Below, piece by piece: positions 50,803-59,507 of a stretch of DNA of 64,000 nucleotides. Position 1 is the first letter of the stretch. Every line of letters starts with the position of its first letter. The DNA is from Kineosporiaceae bacterium (GTDB taxonomy: Bacteria; Actinomycetota; Actinomycetes; Actinomycetales; Kineosporiaceae). The notes under the pieces are model-generated. The model was not told the DNA's origin. It did not search any database and saw only the letters and a list, made by a program, of their open reading frames with translations. Both the position numbers and the translations under genes were made by a program. The stretch spans positions 434,001-498,000 of the forward strand of contig JADJPO010000004.1 of NCBI GenBank assembly GCA_016713225.1. Direction: 5' to 3'.

Positions 50803-51954
50803 ATGACGGCTGAACCGACGAACCTCGCCATCGGCATGATCGGCACCAAGTTCATGGGCCGTGCCCACGCCAACGCCTGGTCCCAGGTGACCCGGTTCTT
50901 CGATCCCGCTCTCACCCCGGTGATGCACACCGTGGCCGGACGCGACGCCGCCGCCACCACCGACTTCGCCGCCCGCTGGGGCTGGCAGCACGCCACCACG
51001 GACGTCACGGCGCTGATCACCGACCCGGCGATCGAGCTGGTCGACATCTGCACCCCGAACCACGTCCACGCCGAGGCCGCCATCGGCGCCCTGGAGGCGC
51101 GCAAACACGTGGCCTGCGAGAAGCCCCTCGCCCACACCCTCACCGATGCCGCAGCGATGACCGCCGCCGCCCACCGCGCCGCGGCACACGGCGTCCGGAC
51201 CTTCGTCTGGTTCAGCTACCGCCGGGTGCCGGCGATCGCGCTCGCCCGGGCACTGGTCCGTCAGGGCCGCCTCGGCGCGATCCGCCACGTCCGGGCGATC
51301 TACTTGCAGCAGTGGGGCATCGGCGCGGACGACGTGTGGCGCTTCGATGCCACCGTCGCCGGCTCGGGGGCGCTCGGGGACATCGCGGCGCACATCGTGG
51401 ACGCCGTCCAGTTCGTCACCGGCGAGAAGGTGCAGCGCATCGCCGGCTCGCTGATGCGCACGTATGTACCCAGCCACTCCGTGGACGACGCGGTGCTCTT
51501 CCTCGGCGAACTGGACGGCGGCGCCACCGCCTCGTTCGAGGCGACCCGATTCGCGACCGGTCACCACAACGCCCACGGATTCGAGATCCACGGCGAGCAC
51601 GGAGCGCTGCGGTTCCGGTTCGACCAGATGGGACGCCTCGACGTCTACGACGCCACCACCGAGCGCGCCGTCCGGGGCTGGACCACCATCGAGGTGTGCG
51701 ACGGCGAGGCCGGTCACCCCTGGGTCGGCGCCTGGTGGCCGCCCGGCCATCCGATCGGCTACGAGCACACGTTCACCCACCAGGCGGCCGACATCCTCGA
51801 GGCGCTCGCCGGCCGCCCGGACGCGGCGCTGGTCGCCCCCATGCCCGACTTCGCCGCGGCACTGCAGGTGCAGACCGTGCTCGAGGCCGCCGCAACCTCC
51901 GCGGACCGGCGCGCCGCCGTCGAGGTGGCCGAGATCGCCGCCACGGTGAGCTGA
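50803..51954 (+). CDS. Gfo/Idh/MocA family oxidoreductase
   Basis: This protein has 383 residues from ATG 50803; TATGGT (50789-50794) ends eight bases upstream. The nucleotide-binding start is LAIGMIGTKFMGRAHANAWS, and the family motif is VACEKPLAHTLTDAA. VDICTPNHVHAEAAIGALEA and DIAAHIVDAVQFVTGEKVQR belong to the C-terminal substrate domain, with the conserved D-x-x-x-H arrangement. It oxidises a sugar or cyclitol with NAD(P). No sugar transporter or other catabolic gene is adjacent, so the substrate is open. It is unlikely to be part of the distant polymer pathway. Confidence 0.9.
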   Translation: MTAEPTNLAIGMIGTKFMGRAHANAWSQVTRFFDPALTPVMHTVAGRDAAATTDFAARWGWQHATTDVTALITDPAIELVDICTPNHVHAEAAIGALEARKHVACEKPLAHTLTDAAAMTAAAHRAAAHGVRTFVWFSYRRVPAIALARALVRQGRLGAIRHVRAIYLQQWGIGADDVWRFDATVAGSGALGDIAAHIVDAVQFVTGEKVQRIAGSLMRTYVPSHSVDDAVLFLGELDGGATASFEATRFATGHHNAHGFEIHGEHGALRFRFDQMGRLDVYDATTERAVRGWTTIEVCDGEAGHPWVGAWWPPGHPIGYEHTFTHQAADILEALAGRPDAALVAPMPDFAAALQVQTVLEAAATSADRRAAVEVAEIAATVS

Positions 51955-51998
51955 CGACCGCATGCCGCAGCCGCGCGGCACCTGCCAGGATGGATCCC

Positions 51999-52628
51999 AT
52001 GTTCGCTGTCCCCTCGCACCCGCCTGTTGGCTCGTGGACCCGGCTCGGCAGGGTCGTCGCCGTCCTCGTCGTGACCCTGAGCGCACTGCTCGGGTGGGGA
52101 CTGGCCAGCGCACAGGCCCACTCCGGCGTCCGCTCCATCGAGCCGGCGGACGGATCGGTCCTCAGCGTTCCCCCACCCGAGATCAAGATGACCTTCACCG
52201 AGAACGTGCTGAAGGGCACGGCTCAGCTGCGCCTGACCGGCCCCGCCGGTGCCACCGCCCTGACCGTGACCACGAACGGTCCGGTGATCAGCTCGCCCAT
52301 GCCGGACGGCGCGACCAGCGGTGAGTACACCGTGTTGTGGCGGGTGACCAGCGCCGACGGCCACCCCATCTCGGGCAAGTTCGGCTTCACCGTGATCGGC
52401 CAGAACGTGGCCGCCTCCACTCCGGCCGCAGCCTCCGCAACCCCCTCCGTGGTGGCCCCCTCGCCGGCAGCGTCATCCGTGCCCGCGGCGACGACACAGC
52501 CCGCGCCGGTCGAGTCCGCGGTCGGCGGCAACTCCACCACGAAGATCATCGTTTCGGTGGCCGCCGTGCTGGCGATGATGGCCGGGATCGGCGCCATGGT
52601 GGCCCGCAGTCGACGCTCACAGCCCTGA
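51999..52628 (+). CDS. CopC-domain copper-binding membrane protein
   Basis: This protein has 209 residues from ATG 51999 (ATG 51990 is also in frame). A signal peptide ends at ASAQAHSGVRSIEPADGSVL, giving the N-terminal His used for copper in CopC. The beta-barrel domain continues with PPPEIKMTFTENVLKGTAQL and the second copper region SADGHPISGKFGF. A Pro/Ala/Ser linker and one C-terminal membrane helix (IIVSVAAVLAMMAGIGAMVA) follow with a short basic tail. It is probably a membrane-anchored copper chaperone on the outer face; a CopD partner is not present here. Confidence 0.88.
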   Translation: MFAVPSHPPVGSWTRLGRVVAVLVVTLSALLGWGLASAQAHSGVRSIEPADGSVLSVPPPEIKMTFTENVLKGTAQLRLTGPAGATALTVTTNGPVISSPMPDGATSGEYTVLWRVTSADGHPISGKFGFTVIGQNVAASTPAAASATPSVVAPSPAASSVPAATTQPAPVESAVGGNSTTKIIVSVAAVLAMMAGIGAMVARSRRSQP

Positions 52629-52710
52629 GCCACGCCCAGCAGCACACCTGGTCGAAGCCTTGACGCCGCGATAACCGAGGCACGACGCACCGGCGACTAC
52701 CGTTCCCCGC

Positions 52711-54567
52711 GTGATCTTCGCACGGCACAGCCGCACCCCGAACGGTCGACCCGATGCCCTCCCCCGTGCCCGGCACCGAGCCGCCGTGATCTGCCTGTCG
52801 ACGCTGACCCTCACCCTCACGGCCGCCTGTGGCGGGTCGCCCGATCCGGCCGCCGCGCCGGAGGTCTCGCCGTCCACCGCGGCCCTGGCCCTGGCTGCTG
52901 CCGCACCCTCCACCTCGGGCAGCGCACTCGTGGCGTCCGGCTCGCCCGCCACGGGCTCGGGGAGTGCGGGCGCGGCACTCACCCGCGCCGCCGCGGTGAA
53001 GGCCCCGGTGTTCGTGCGACGGATCGACCCGGGCCAGACCGGCTGGTTCTCCTCCCCCGCCCTCGTCGACCTCACCGGCGACAAGAAGCTCGAGATCGTC
53101 GCCCCGTTCTATTCGACCTACGTCTACTCCGCGGCCGGCAAGCGGCTGGCCACCGGCACCGCGACCCAGGGCCGCAGCTACGCGCCGTCCGTGGTGGCCG
53201 ACCTCGACCGCGACGGCGTGCGCGAGATCGTGGTCGGCGGCAACGGCAGTGTGGGCGCCTACGAGTGGCGCTCCGGCAAGCTGATCGTGAAGAAGGGCTG
53301 GCCCGCGTCGGTGGCCAGCGGCGGCCAGACCCCGGAGGTGCGCGGCCTGGCCGCAGCCGATCTGGACGGCAACGGCAGCATCGAGGTGGTGGCCACCACG
53401 ACCAACACCTCCAGCACCGGTGCGCAGGTGTTCGTCTTCAGTGCCACCGGCCGGCTCTACCAACCCGCCGGCGGTCACAAGCCGGCCTGGCCGCGCTACA
53501 ACACGTTGCGCGGCAGCGGAAACGACGCCGACTTCAACGGCTACGGCAATCACGGCTACGGCGCCTACGGCCTCAACGTGGGCATCGGTCAACTGGACGA
53601 CGACAAGCAGCTCGAGATCGTCGTCACCTACGACAACCACCAGATCAACCTGTTCAACCACGACGGCACCTCGGTGCTGGCCTCGACCTGGTACACCAAC
53701 CGCCAGAGCGGGTTTGCCGGCAAGCGGCTCGGCTGGGGGCAGTTCATCCGCTGGCTCTCGCCCACTGTCGAGGATCGGCACCAGCACGCCCACAGCGGTG
53801 ACTGGCCGAACGTGCAGACCACCGGCTGGCTGCAGTGGACCGCCTCACCGCCCTCGGTGGGCGATCTGGACGGCGACGGCAGGGCCGAGGTGATCGGCAT
53901 CCCCAACGTCGAGAAGAAGGAACCCTACGAAACCCAGGCCCACGCCGTCATGGTGCTGGACGGTGCCCAGGGCAAGGGCGTGCGATCCGGGCGGCGGCAC
54001 AAGGGGTTCGAGACGTTGCCGCTGACCGGCAAGCCGATCGTGCGCAAGGACGGCGACTGGTACCCGCCCAGCGGCATCCCGGCACCGACGCTGGTCGACC
54101 TGACCGGCGACCGCAAGCCGGAGATCGTCTTCCCGGGTGCCGACGGCTACGTGTACGCCATCAGTTCGACCGGAAAGCGGTTGTGGCGCTATGGATATGC
54201 GCCCGGCAAGGCCCGCACGTTCGCCTCCGAGGTGGTCGCCGCGGACCTGAACAAGGACGGCCTGCCCGAGCTGGTGTTCGGCGTCTACGGCCTGGCCGCC
54301 AACAGTGGCCGGCTCGTCGTGCTGTCACCGAAGGGCGCGAAGATCAGTGACCAACGCCTGCCGAAGCAGGCCGCCGACGGCAACGGCATCGGCGTGGCGG
54401 CGGCGCCGTCCATCGCCGACCTGGACGGCAACGGCACGCTCGAGATCGTGACCACCTCGATCGATCACGGCCTGGACGTGTTCACCGTGCCCGGCTCGAA
54501 GGCCGGCACATCCCCGTGGCCCACCGGACGCGGCTCCCTGCTGCGCTCCGGTACCGCCCAGCGCTGA
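52711..54567 (+). CDS. FG-GAP/VCBS-repeat lipoprotein
   Basis: This protein has 618 residues from GTG 52711, with TACCGT ending seven bases before. The signal peptide ends in a lipobox (LTLTAACGG), so it is anchored to the outer face of the membrane. After a Ser/Ala-rich linker come about eight FG-GAP-like repeats such as LVDLTGDKKLEIVAPF, VADLDRDGVREIVVGG, AADLDGNGSIEVVATT, VGDLDGDGRAEVIGIP and IADLDGNGTLEIVTTS. The DxDxDG loops bind calcium, and together they form a beta-propeller. It may bind polysaccharide or act in adhesion. It is transcribed alone. Confidence 0.88.
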   Translation: MIFARHSRTPNGRPDALPRARHRAAVICLSTLTLTLTAACGGSPDPAAAPEVSPSTAALALAAAAPSTSGSALVASGSPATGSGSAGAALTRAAAVKAPVFVRRIDPGQTGWFSSPALVDLTGDKKLEIVAPFYSTYVYSAAGKRLATGTATQGRSYAPSVVADLDRDGVREIVVGGNGSVGAYEWRSGKLIVKKGWPASVASGGQTPEVRGLAAADLDGNGSIEVVATTTNTSSTGAQVFVFSATGRLYQPAGGHKPAWPRYNTLRGSGNDADFNGYGNHGYGAYGLNVGIGQLDDDKQLEIVVTYDNHQINLFNHDGTSVLASTWYTNRQSGFAGKRLGWGQFIRWLSPTVEDRHQHAHSGDWPNVQTTGWLQWTASPPSVGDLDGDGRAEVIGIPNVEKKEPYETQAHAVMVLDGAQGKGVRSGRRHKGFETLPLTGKPIVRKDGDWYPPSGIPAPTLVDLTGDRKPEIVFPGADGYVYAISSTGKRLWRYGYAPGKARTFASEVVAADLNKDGLPELVFGVYGLAANSGRLVVLSPKGAKISDQRLPKQAADGNGIGVAAAPSIADLDGNGTLEIVTTSIDHGLDVFTVPGSKAGTSPWPTGRGSLLRSGTAQR

Positions 54568-54642
54568 GTTCCTCGGGCACAAGGTGGCGAGTTTGGCACC
54601 GTCTGCGTGCCCTAACCCTCCACCTAGTCCGCGGAGGATGCC

Positions 54643-57300
54643 TCAGCGAGCCACCACACCGCGCAGACCGCCACCGACGAGCCGCGCGACGTCCAGCATC
54701 ATCGACGGCAGCGCCGGCCCACCGGGCGAGGCGACGTAGCGGGCCTGCCACTGCGGGTGGAAGCGCTCCTTGAACTGGCGCAGCCCCTGGAAGTTGTAGA
54801 AGTGCTCGCCGTGGCTGAACAGGAAGTGGCCGATCCGGTCCCAGTAGGTCGCCGCGGCCGGCGAATCGGCGGTTTCACCCGGGTCGCCATCGCTGGGCTC
54901 GGGCCGCAACCCGGACAGCGGCGCCATGCCGATGCTGAACGAGGCGAATCCCTGCTCGTGCGCCCAGGTCATCGCCGCCACGAACAGGTGACTCATCACG
55001 CAGCGCGGCGCGTCGGGCAGCCGGCGCATCAGGTCGACCTTGATCTCGTGCCGAGCGCCACTGGCCCACAGCGACGCGAACGCGACCACCTGGCCGTCCT
55101 GCCAGGCCACCGCGATCGGGAACCGGGCCAGGTACTCCTCGTCGAAGGCACCGAGCGAGAACGACTTCTCGCGCGCGTTGCGTTGCTCGAGCCAGATGTC
55201 GGAGACCACCCGTAGCTGCGCCAGCACCTCGGGCACCCGCTCGGGATCGACGAGCTCGACACTCACCCCGACCCGTTCGCTGGAGCGCACCTCCGAACGC
55301 AACTTCGCCCGGTTCTTGCCCTGCATGGTGAAGGTCGTCAGGTCGATGACCGCCTCCTCCCCCAGCTTCGACAGCGTGAGCCCGTGCCGCCGGTAGAGCT
55401 CGGCCGTCTCCTCGTGCACGCAGTAGAAGACCGGCCGCCCCAGGCTGCGGTCGCACAGGTCGAGGAACGACCAGAGCAGCTCGTCGAACTCGGCCTCGTC
55501 CCCGACCGGGTCGCCCATCACCACCCAGCTGCGACGACGCACCTGGTACATCAGCAGCGCTCCGCCGCCGGGCGAGAAGTGGACCCGCTTGTCACCGGTC
55601 CACAGCAGCGAGGCGTCGCTGGTCCGGGCCTGGGCCAGAATCGGTTCGGCGAGAACGAGTTCAGCGGCCGTCGCGGTGGCATGAGCCGGGCGGGCGACGG
55701 TCTGCAGCCGGGTTCCGGCGACCACGAGCCCCAGCACGCCGGCCGACAGTCCGAGCCGAACGGTGACGGGGGTGCCGTGGCCGACCGAGGCCTCCAGCCA
55801 GGTACGTCCGCCGACGGCCCGCGAGCCGACCCACAGGTCGTGCCACCACACCAGCAGTGAGCACACCCCTGCCACGGTCAGCGACCAGACCCAGCCCCGG
55901 GGGTCCGACAGGACCGACGTGGTGCGCTGGAACGCCCCGCGCGCCAACACCAGCAAGGTGATCAGCAGCAGCGACACCACTGCCGGCACGGGTGTCGCAC
56001 TGAGCAGGGCTGCGGTCAGGACCACCACCAGGACGCCGAGCGTGGCGACCAGGGCGCCGCGCAGCCGGCGGTGCAGACCCCGGGCGAGCAACATCAGGCC
56101 GACCCCGGCCAGGCTGGCGGTGAACGCCGTGAGCTCGGAGGGGTTGGCGTACCCGGGCACCTGCCCGGTGATCACCAGCCCTGCGCCGAGTACCGCGACG
56201 GCCAGGCCCAGCACGGACGGTGTGAGCACGCCGACCCGGGCCAGCACGCCGTCCGTGGTGGCCGTGGTGCGCCGCGACTCCAGCACCGCCAGCAGCACGG
56301 CGGCCAGGGTGAGCGGCAGCAGGAAGTAGATGATCCGGTAGGCCACGAGAGCCGTGACGAGCGCGGACGGCGCCACCGCCCCGCCCAGCCCGATGAGCAG
56401 GACGGCCTCGAACACTCCGAGCCCGCCCGGCACGTTGCTGACCAGACCGGCGACGGTGGCGACCACGAACACGGTGGCGAAGGTCGGAAAGCCCAGCCCG
56501 CCGCCCGGCAACAACACGAACAGCACCGCAGCCATCGAGAGCCACTCGAGCGTCGAGAGCACGATCTGGGCGAGCGCGAGGCGGCGCGAGGGCCGGTCGA
56601 TGCGCCAGTCCCGCAGGGTGAGCGCCCGTTTGCCGGCGCCGCACCAGAGCAGATAGCCGGCGATCGCCGTCACCAGGGCCACGGTCAGGCCGAGCATCAC
56701 CGAGGGCGGTAGGTGAACAGCCGGGCCGATCCGATCGGGGGTGTGCGCCATGCCGACCGCGGCCAGCACCCCGCACCCCAGGGACAGGGTGATCAGGTTG
56801 AACACCGCGATCCGCGTGATCGCGAAGGCGGGCACGCCCCAGGCCGAGTACACCCGGGCCCGCAGGGCCGCCCCGACGACGGCGGAGGCGCCCAGGGTGT
56901 TACCGAAGGCCGTGGCCACGAACGAGGCGGCGGCGAAGCGGCGATAAGGCAGGCGGTGTTCGACGTAGCGCAGCGCGAGGGCGTCGTAGCCGGTCATCGC
57001 CAGGTACGACACACAGGTGGCCAGGATGGACGCCAGCACCGGGCCGGTACCGATCTCGGCGATCGACGGCCCCAGCCGAGACCAGGGGTACCCCCGCAAC
57101 TGCCCGTGCAACACCCCGACAGCCCAGGCGAGGACGCCGAGCACCACCAGCGGTGCCGCGCCCCGAACCGCCAGGAACCGCAGCAGCCGCAGCGGACGCT
57201 CCCGGACCCGCCGGCGGACTCGGGCCGAGAGCCGTGCTCCGCCCTGGGCAGGCTCGGCCTCCACCGTCGGCTCGGGGTGGATGTCTGGGTGCGTGGTCAT
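54643..57300 (-). CDS. mprF: Phosphatidylglycerol lysyltransferase/flippase (MprF family)
   Basis: This protein has 885 residues from ATG 57300, about the full MprF length. The N-terminal two-thirds form many membrane segments of the flippase domain (FVATAFGNTLGASAVVGAAL, VAGLVSNVPGGLGVFEAVLL, VALVAYRIIYFLLPLTLAAV). The cytoplasmic C-terminal domain (DUF2156, GNAT-like fold) begins near residue 560: LLWTGDKRVHFSPGGGALLM, MQGKNRAKLRSEVRSSERVG, MSHLFVAAMTWAHEQGF and YNFQGLRQFKERFHPQWQA. It transfers an amino acid, typically lysine, from tRNA to phosphatidylglycerol and flips the product, lowering sensitivity to cationic peptides. It is divergent from a PadR operon. Confidence 0.92.
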   Translation of the reverse strand: MTTHPDIHPEPTVEAEPAQGGARLSARVRRRVRERPLRLLRFLAVRGAAPLVVLGVLAWAVGVLHGQLRGYPWSRLGPSIAEIGTGPVLASILATCVSYLAMTGYDALALRYVEHRLPYRRFAAASFVATAFGNTLGASAVVGAALRARVYSAWGVPAFAITRIAVFNLITLSLGCGVLAAVGMAHTPDRIGPAVHLPPSVMLGLTVALVTAIAGYLLWCGAGKRALTLRDWRIDRPSRRLALAQIVLSTLEWLSMAAVLFVLLPGGGLGFPTFATVFVVATVAGLVSNVPGGLGVFEAVLLIGLGGAVAPSALVTALVAYRIIYFLLPLTLAAVLLAVLESRRTTATTDGVLARVGVLTPSVLGLAVAVLGAGLVITGQVPGYANPSELTAFTASLAGVGLMLLARGLHRRLRGALVATLGVLVVVLTAALLSATPVPAVVSLLLITLLVLARGAFQRTTSVLSDPRGWVWSLTVAGVCSLLVWWHDLWVGSRAVGGRTWLEASVGHGTPVTVRLGLSAGVLGLVVAGTRLQTVARPAHATATAAELVLAEPILAQARTSDASLLWTGDKRVHFSPGGGALLMYQVRRRSWVVMGDPVGDEAEFDELLWSFLDLCDRSLGRPVFYCVHEETAELYRRHGLTLSKLGEEAVIDLTTFTMQGKNRAKLRSEVRSSERVGVSVELVDPERVPEVLAQLRVVSDIWLEQRNAREKSFSLGAFDEEYLARFPIAVAWQDGQVVAFASLWASGARHEIKVDLMRRLPDAPRCVMSHLFVAAMTWAHEQGFASFSIGMAPLSGLRPEPSDGDPGETADSPAAATYWDRIGHFLFSHGEHFYNFQGLRQFKERFHPQWQARYVASPGGPALPSMMLDVARLVGGGLRGVVAR

Positions 57301-57360
57301 GACGAGCAAGGGATCGGCGCGCCGAGGCGTGGGCTTGACCCCGGCCGCCCGACGTCCCTC

Positions 57361-57422
57361 GGGACGTCCTGGCAGGACGTCCCAGCTGGGACGTTTTATA
57401 TCGCTGTTCGACATAGTTGTCG
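57361..57422. promoter_or_regulatory. Operator-like palindromes between mprF and the padR-type gene
   Basis: GGGACGTCC (57361-57369) and GGACGTCCC (57375-57383) form a perfect inverted repeat. A second one, CGACA-TAGT-TGTCG, lies at 57409-57422, 13 bp before the regulator's ATG. TACACT (57423-57428) ends six bases before that ATG. The PadR protein may bind one or both and control both directions. Confidence 0.5.
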
Positions 57423-57434
57423 TACACTCGGCCC

Positions 57435-57785
57435 ATGGCGATGCCGGCATCCCAGGCGGCAATCCTGGTGACCCTCGTGGACCGTGAGGCCCACGGCTAC
57501 GCGATCATGCAAGCGGTCCAGGCTTCCGGCGAGACCATGGGTCCGGCCACGCTCTACACCGCGATCGGCCGCCTGCTCGACCTGAAGCTGGTCGAGGAGG
57601 TCGACGACCGCCCCGCCCCCGAGCTCGACGACAGCCGCCGGCGCTACTACCGGATCACCCCGCGCGGCCGGGCCGAACTGGTGGTCGAACTCGACCGGCT
57701 GCACGCCGTCCTCGAACGGGCCGCAAACGCCGGGATCGACCGACGTGCCTGGCGGCCGAGCGGCCCCACCCTGGGCACGACGTGA
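57435..57785 (+). CDS. PadR family transcriptional regulator
   Basis: This protein has 116 residues from ATG 57435. The winged helix is recognised by AILVTLVDREAHGYAIMQAV, GPATLYTAIGRLLDLKLVEE and DSRRRYYRITPRGRAELVVE. PadR proteins normally repress an adjacent gene and respond to a ligand or stress. Here the gene is followed by a coupled membrane protein (four-base GTGA overlap) and faces mprF, so control of envelope functions is plausible. The operator candidate lies directly upstream. Confidence 0.93.
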   Translation: MAMPASQAAILVTLVDREAHGYAIMQAVQASGETMGPATLYTAIGRLLDLKLVEEVDDRPAPELDDSRRRYYRITPRGRAELVVELDRLHAVLERAANAGIDRRAWRPSGPTLGTT

Positions 57786-58420
57786 GCCCCGGACGCCGGC
57801 CCCGCGGCTCAGGCTGGTACCGCGCCGCGCTGAAGCTGGCCCCGCGCGCCCACCGCGAACGATTCGGCGAGCAGACCGCCCAGTTGTACGACGACCTGGT
57901 GCGCACCGGCACCCCGCCCCGGCGACTGTGGGCCGAGCTGCCGCGTGACCTGCTCCGCACCCATCTAGAGACGCCCCGGCCGAGCCGTGCGGTGTTGGCG
58001 ACGGTTACCGGCCCCGACGCGGCCCCCGAGATCACTGGACGACGCCGCGTGGCGCAGCGCACCCTGGTCGTGACCGCGGCGGCCACACAAGCCCTCTGGC
58101 TCGCGGCGCACCTGGTCGGTGGGTACTGCTGGAGCCGGGCCATGGTGGCCGCCACCGACCTGTTCGGACGGGTGCCCACCGACGATGACTGGATGACCTA
58201 CCCCTATCGCACCGGCCCGGATCCGTCGATCGAACTGTGGTCGGCGCGGGCCGATGCCCTGCTGCCCTGGCTGCTGCCGACCTTCCCGGTGGCACTGTTC
58301 CTGGCAGGCTGGCTCTCCCTCGGCCGCCGCCGGTCAGGGCTCTGGATGACCGGCTGGGCGATCACCTGGGTGGTGGGCATGTGGCTGTGGCGCGGTTACG
58401 GGGCGTTCGCGGCCTCGTGA
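57782..58420 (+). CDS. Membrane protein coupled to the PadR regulator
   Basis: This protein has 212 residues from GTG 57782. The first 80 residues (RAALKLAPRAHRERFGEQTA, AELPRDLLRTHLETPRPSRA) are cytoplasmic and match the short N-terminal pattern often seen in proteins encoded after PadR genes. Three hydrophobic segments follow (TLVVTAAATQALWLAAHLVG, LLPWLLPTFPVALFLAGWLS and LWMTGWAITWVVGMWLW). The family function is unknown. The GTGA overlap indicates co-translation with the regulator. Confidence 0.8.
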   Translation: MSPGRRPRGSGWYRAALKLAPRAHRERFGEQTAQLYDDLVRTGTPPRRLWAELPRDLLRTHLETPRPSRAVLATVTGPDAAPEITGRRRVAQRTLVVTAAATQALWLAAHLVGGYCWSRAMVAATDLFGRVPTDDDWMTYPYRTGPDPSIELWSARADALLPWLLPTFPVALFLAGWLSLGRRRSGLWMTGWAITWVVGMWLWRGYGAFAAS

Positions 58421-58450
58421 GCGGTGGCTCGTCCGGGCGAGTTGCCCGGC

Positions 58451-58996
58451 TCAGCCCCGACCGATCAGCCACTCCAGCACCGCGATCTCCCGCGGGATCC
58501 AGGGGTTGGTGGCCACCAACTCGGCGGCGATCACCCGGTTGGCCACCAGCGCCGACTGCGGAGTGACCCACCGCGACACCAGGCCGAGCTCACGCTCGTA
58601 GGCCTCCAGCCGCACCGGGTGCCGGTCCTCGGCGACGCGGCACGCCAGATAGCGGTGGGTGGCCTCGAAGATGTCGGCCTCCGCCGGGAAGATCGACCGC
58701 CGGCGCTGCACGACGGTACCCAGGTGCTCGCCCACCTCCAGCAGCTCGGCACCGAGTTCCTCACGCAGTTCGCGGCGGAGCGCGTCGTCCAGACTCTCGC
58801 CGTCCTCGATACCGCCACCCGGGAAGCCGTAGTCGCCCACGACGGTCGAGTGGGCCATCAGCAGCAGACCGTCCCGTTCGATCACCGCCCGGACGGCGCC
58901 GCGCTGGAGGACGCGCGGGGTCGGCAACGCCTCGACCTCGTCGAGGCCTTCGCCCCGCAACACCAGGTGGAGATGATCGGGCGCAGCAGTGATCAT
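58451..58996 (-). CDS. NUDIX hydrolase
   Basis: This protein has 181 residues from ATG 58996; TAGCCT (plus-strand 59003-59008) ends six bases before. The Nudix box is complete: GGIEDGESLDDALRRELREE followed by LGAEL. FPGGG precedes it, and the core strand is GAVRAVIERDGLLLMAHSTV. It probably removes a nucleoside diphosphate derivative. The C-terminal part (ERELGLVSRWVTPQSALVAN) is typical of ADP-ribose or nucleotide-sugar types but does not fix the substrate. It is a single gene. Confidence 0.92.
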   Translation of the reverse strand: MITAAPDHLHLVLRGEGLDEVEALPTPRVLQRGAVRAVIERDGLLLMAHSTVVGDYGFPGGGIEDGESLDDALRRELREELGAELLEVGEHLGTVVQRRRSIFPAEADIFEATHRYLACRVAEDRHPVRLEAYERELGLVSRWVTPQSALVANRVIAAELVATNPWIPREIAVLEWLIGRG

Positions 58997-59012
58997 GCCG
59001 TCAGGCTACGAC

Positions 59013-59474
59013 TCAGCGGGTCTGACCGGCGCGCACCATCTCGACGGCCTTGGCGATCCGGTCGGCGCGGGTCTGTTCGCGCTTGGCCTCGGTGACCCAG
59101 CGGACGTACTCCTTGCGGTGCGAGTAGGCCAGCTTCTCGAACGCCGCGGCGGCCTGCTCATCGGCGGCCAGGGCCGCCGCGAGGTCGTCCGGCACCTCGA
59201 CGGTGCGCGGCGCGGCGTCCGCGGCGATCTCGACCTCGAGCCTCTCTCCCACCTCGACGCCGGCCTCGGCCCGCATCGCCTTGTTCAGCCCGATCAGGTT
59301 CTCGCCGCCCATCCGTGCGAGCCGCAAGGCCAGGGCGTGGCCGTTGACGGTCACCGTCACCGGGAACGTCTTGGCGCCGTCCGCCAGGGCGGCCACCTGC
59401 TCGTCGGTGAGGATGAAGGCCCCCGCGGGGCCACGCTTCTCCAGCGTCGCGGTCAGGTGCAGCGTCTCAGCCAT
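59013..59474 (-). CDS. DUF1905 / YdeI-OmpD-associated family protein
   Basis: This protein has 153 residues from ATG 59474; TATGCT (plus-strand 59482-59487) ends seven bases before. The N-terminal DUF1905 beta-barrel (LHLTATLEKRGPAGAFILTD, FPVTVTVNGHALALRLARMG, VGERLEVEIAADAAPRTVEV) is joined to a YdeI-like helical tail (VPDDLAAALAADEQAAAAFE, YVRWVTEAKREQTRADRIAK). This two-part layout is common in Actinomycetota. Members have been linked to resistance to bacteriocins or peptides, but a function here is not proven. Confidence 0.87.
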   Translation of the reverse strand: MAETLHLTATLEKRGPAGAFILTDEQVAALADGAKTFPVTVTVNGHALALRLARMGGENLIGLNKAMRAEAGVEVGERLEVEIAADAAPRTVEVPDDLAAALAADEQAAAAFEKLAYSHRKEYVRWVTEAKREQTRADRIAKAVEMVRAGQTR

Positions 59475-59507
59475 GCCGGGCAGCATAGGTCGTCCCACCC
59501 CGCGTGA

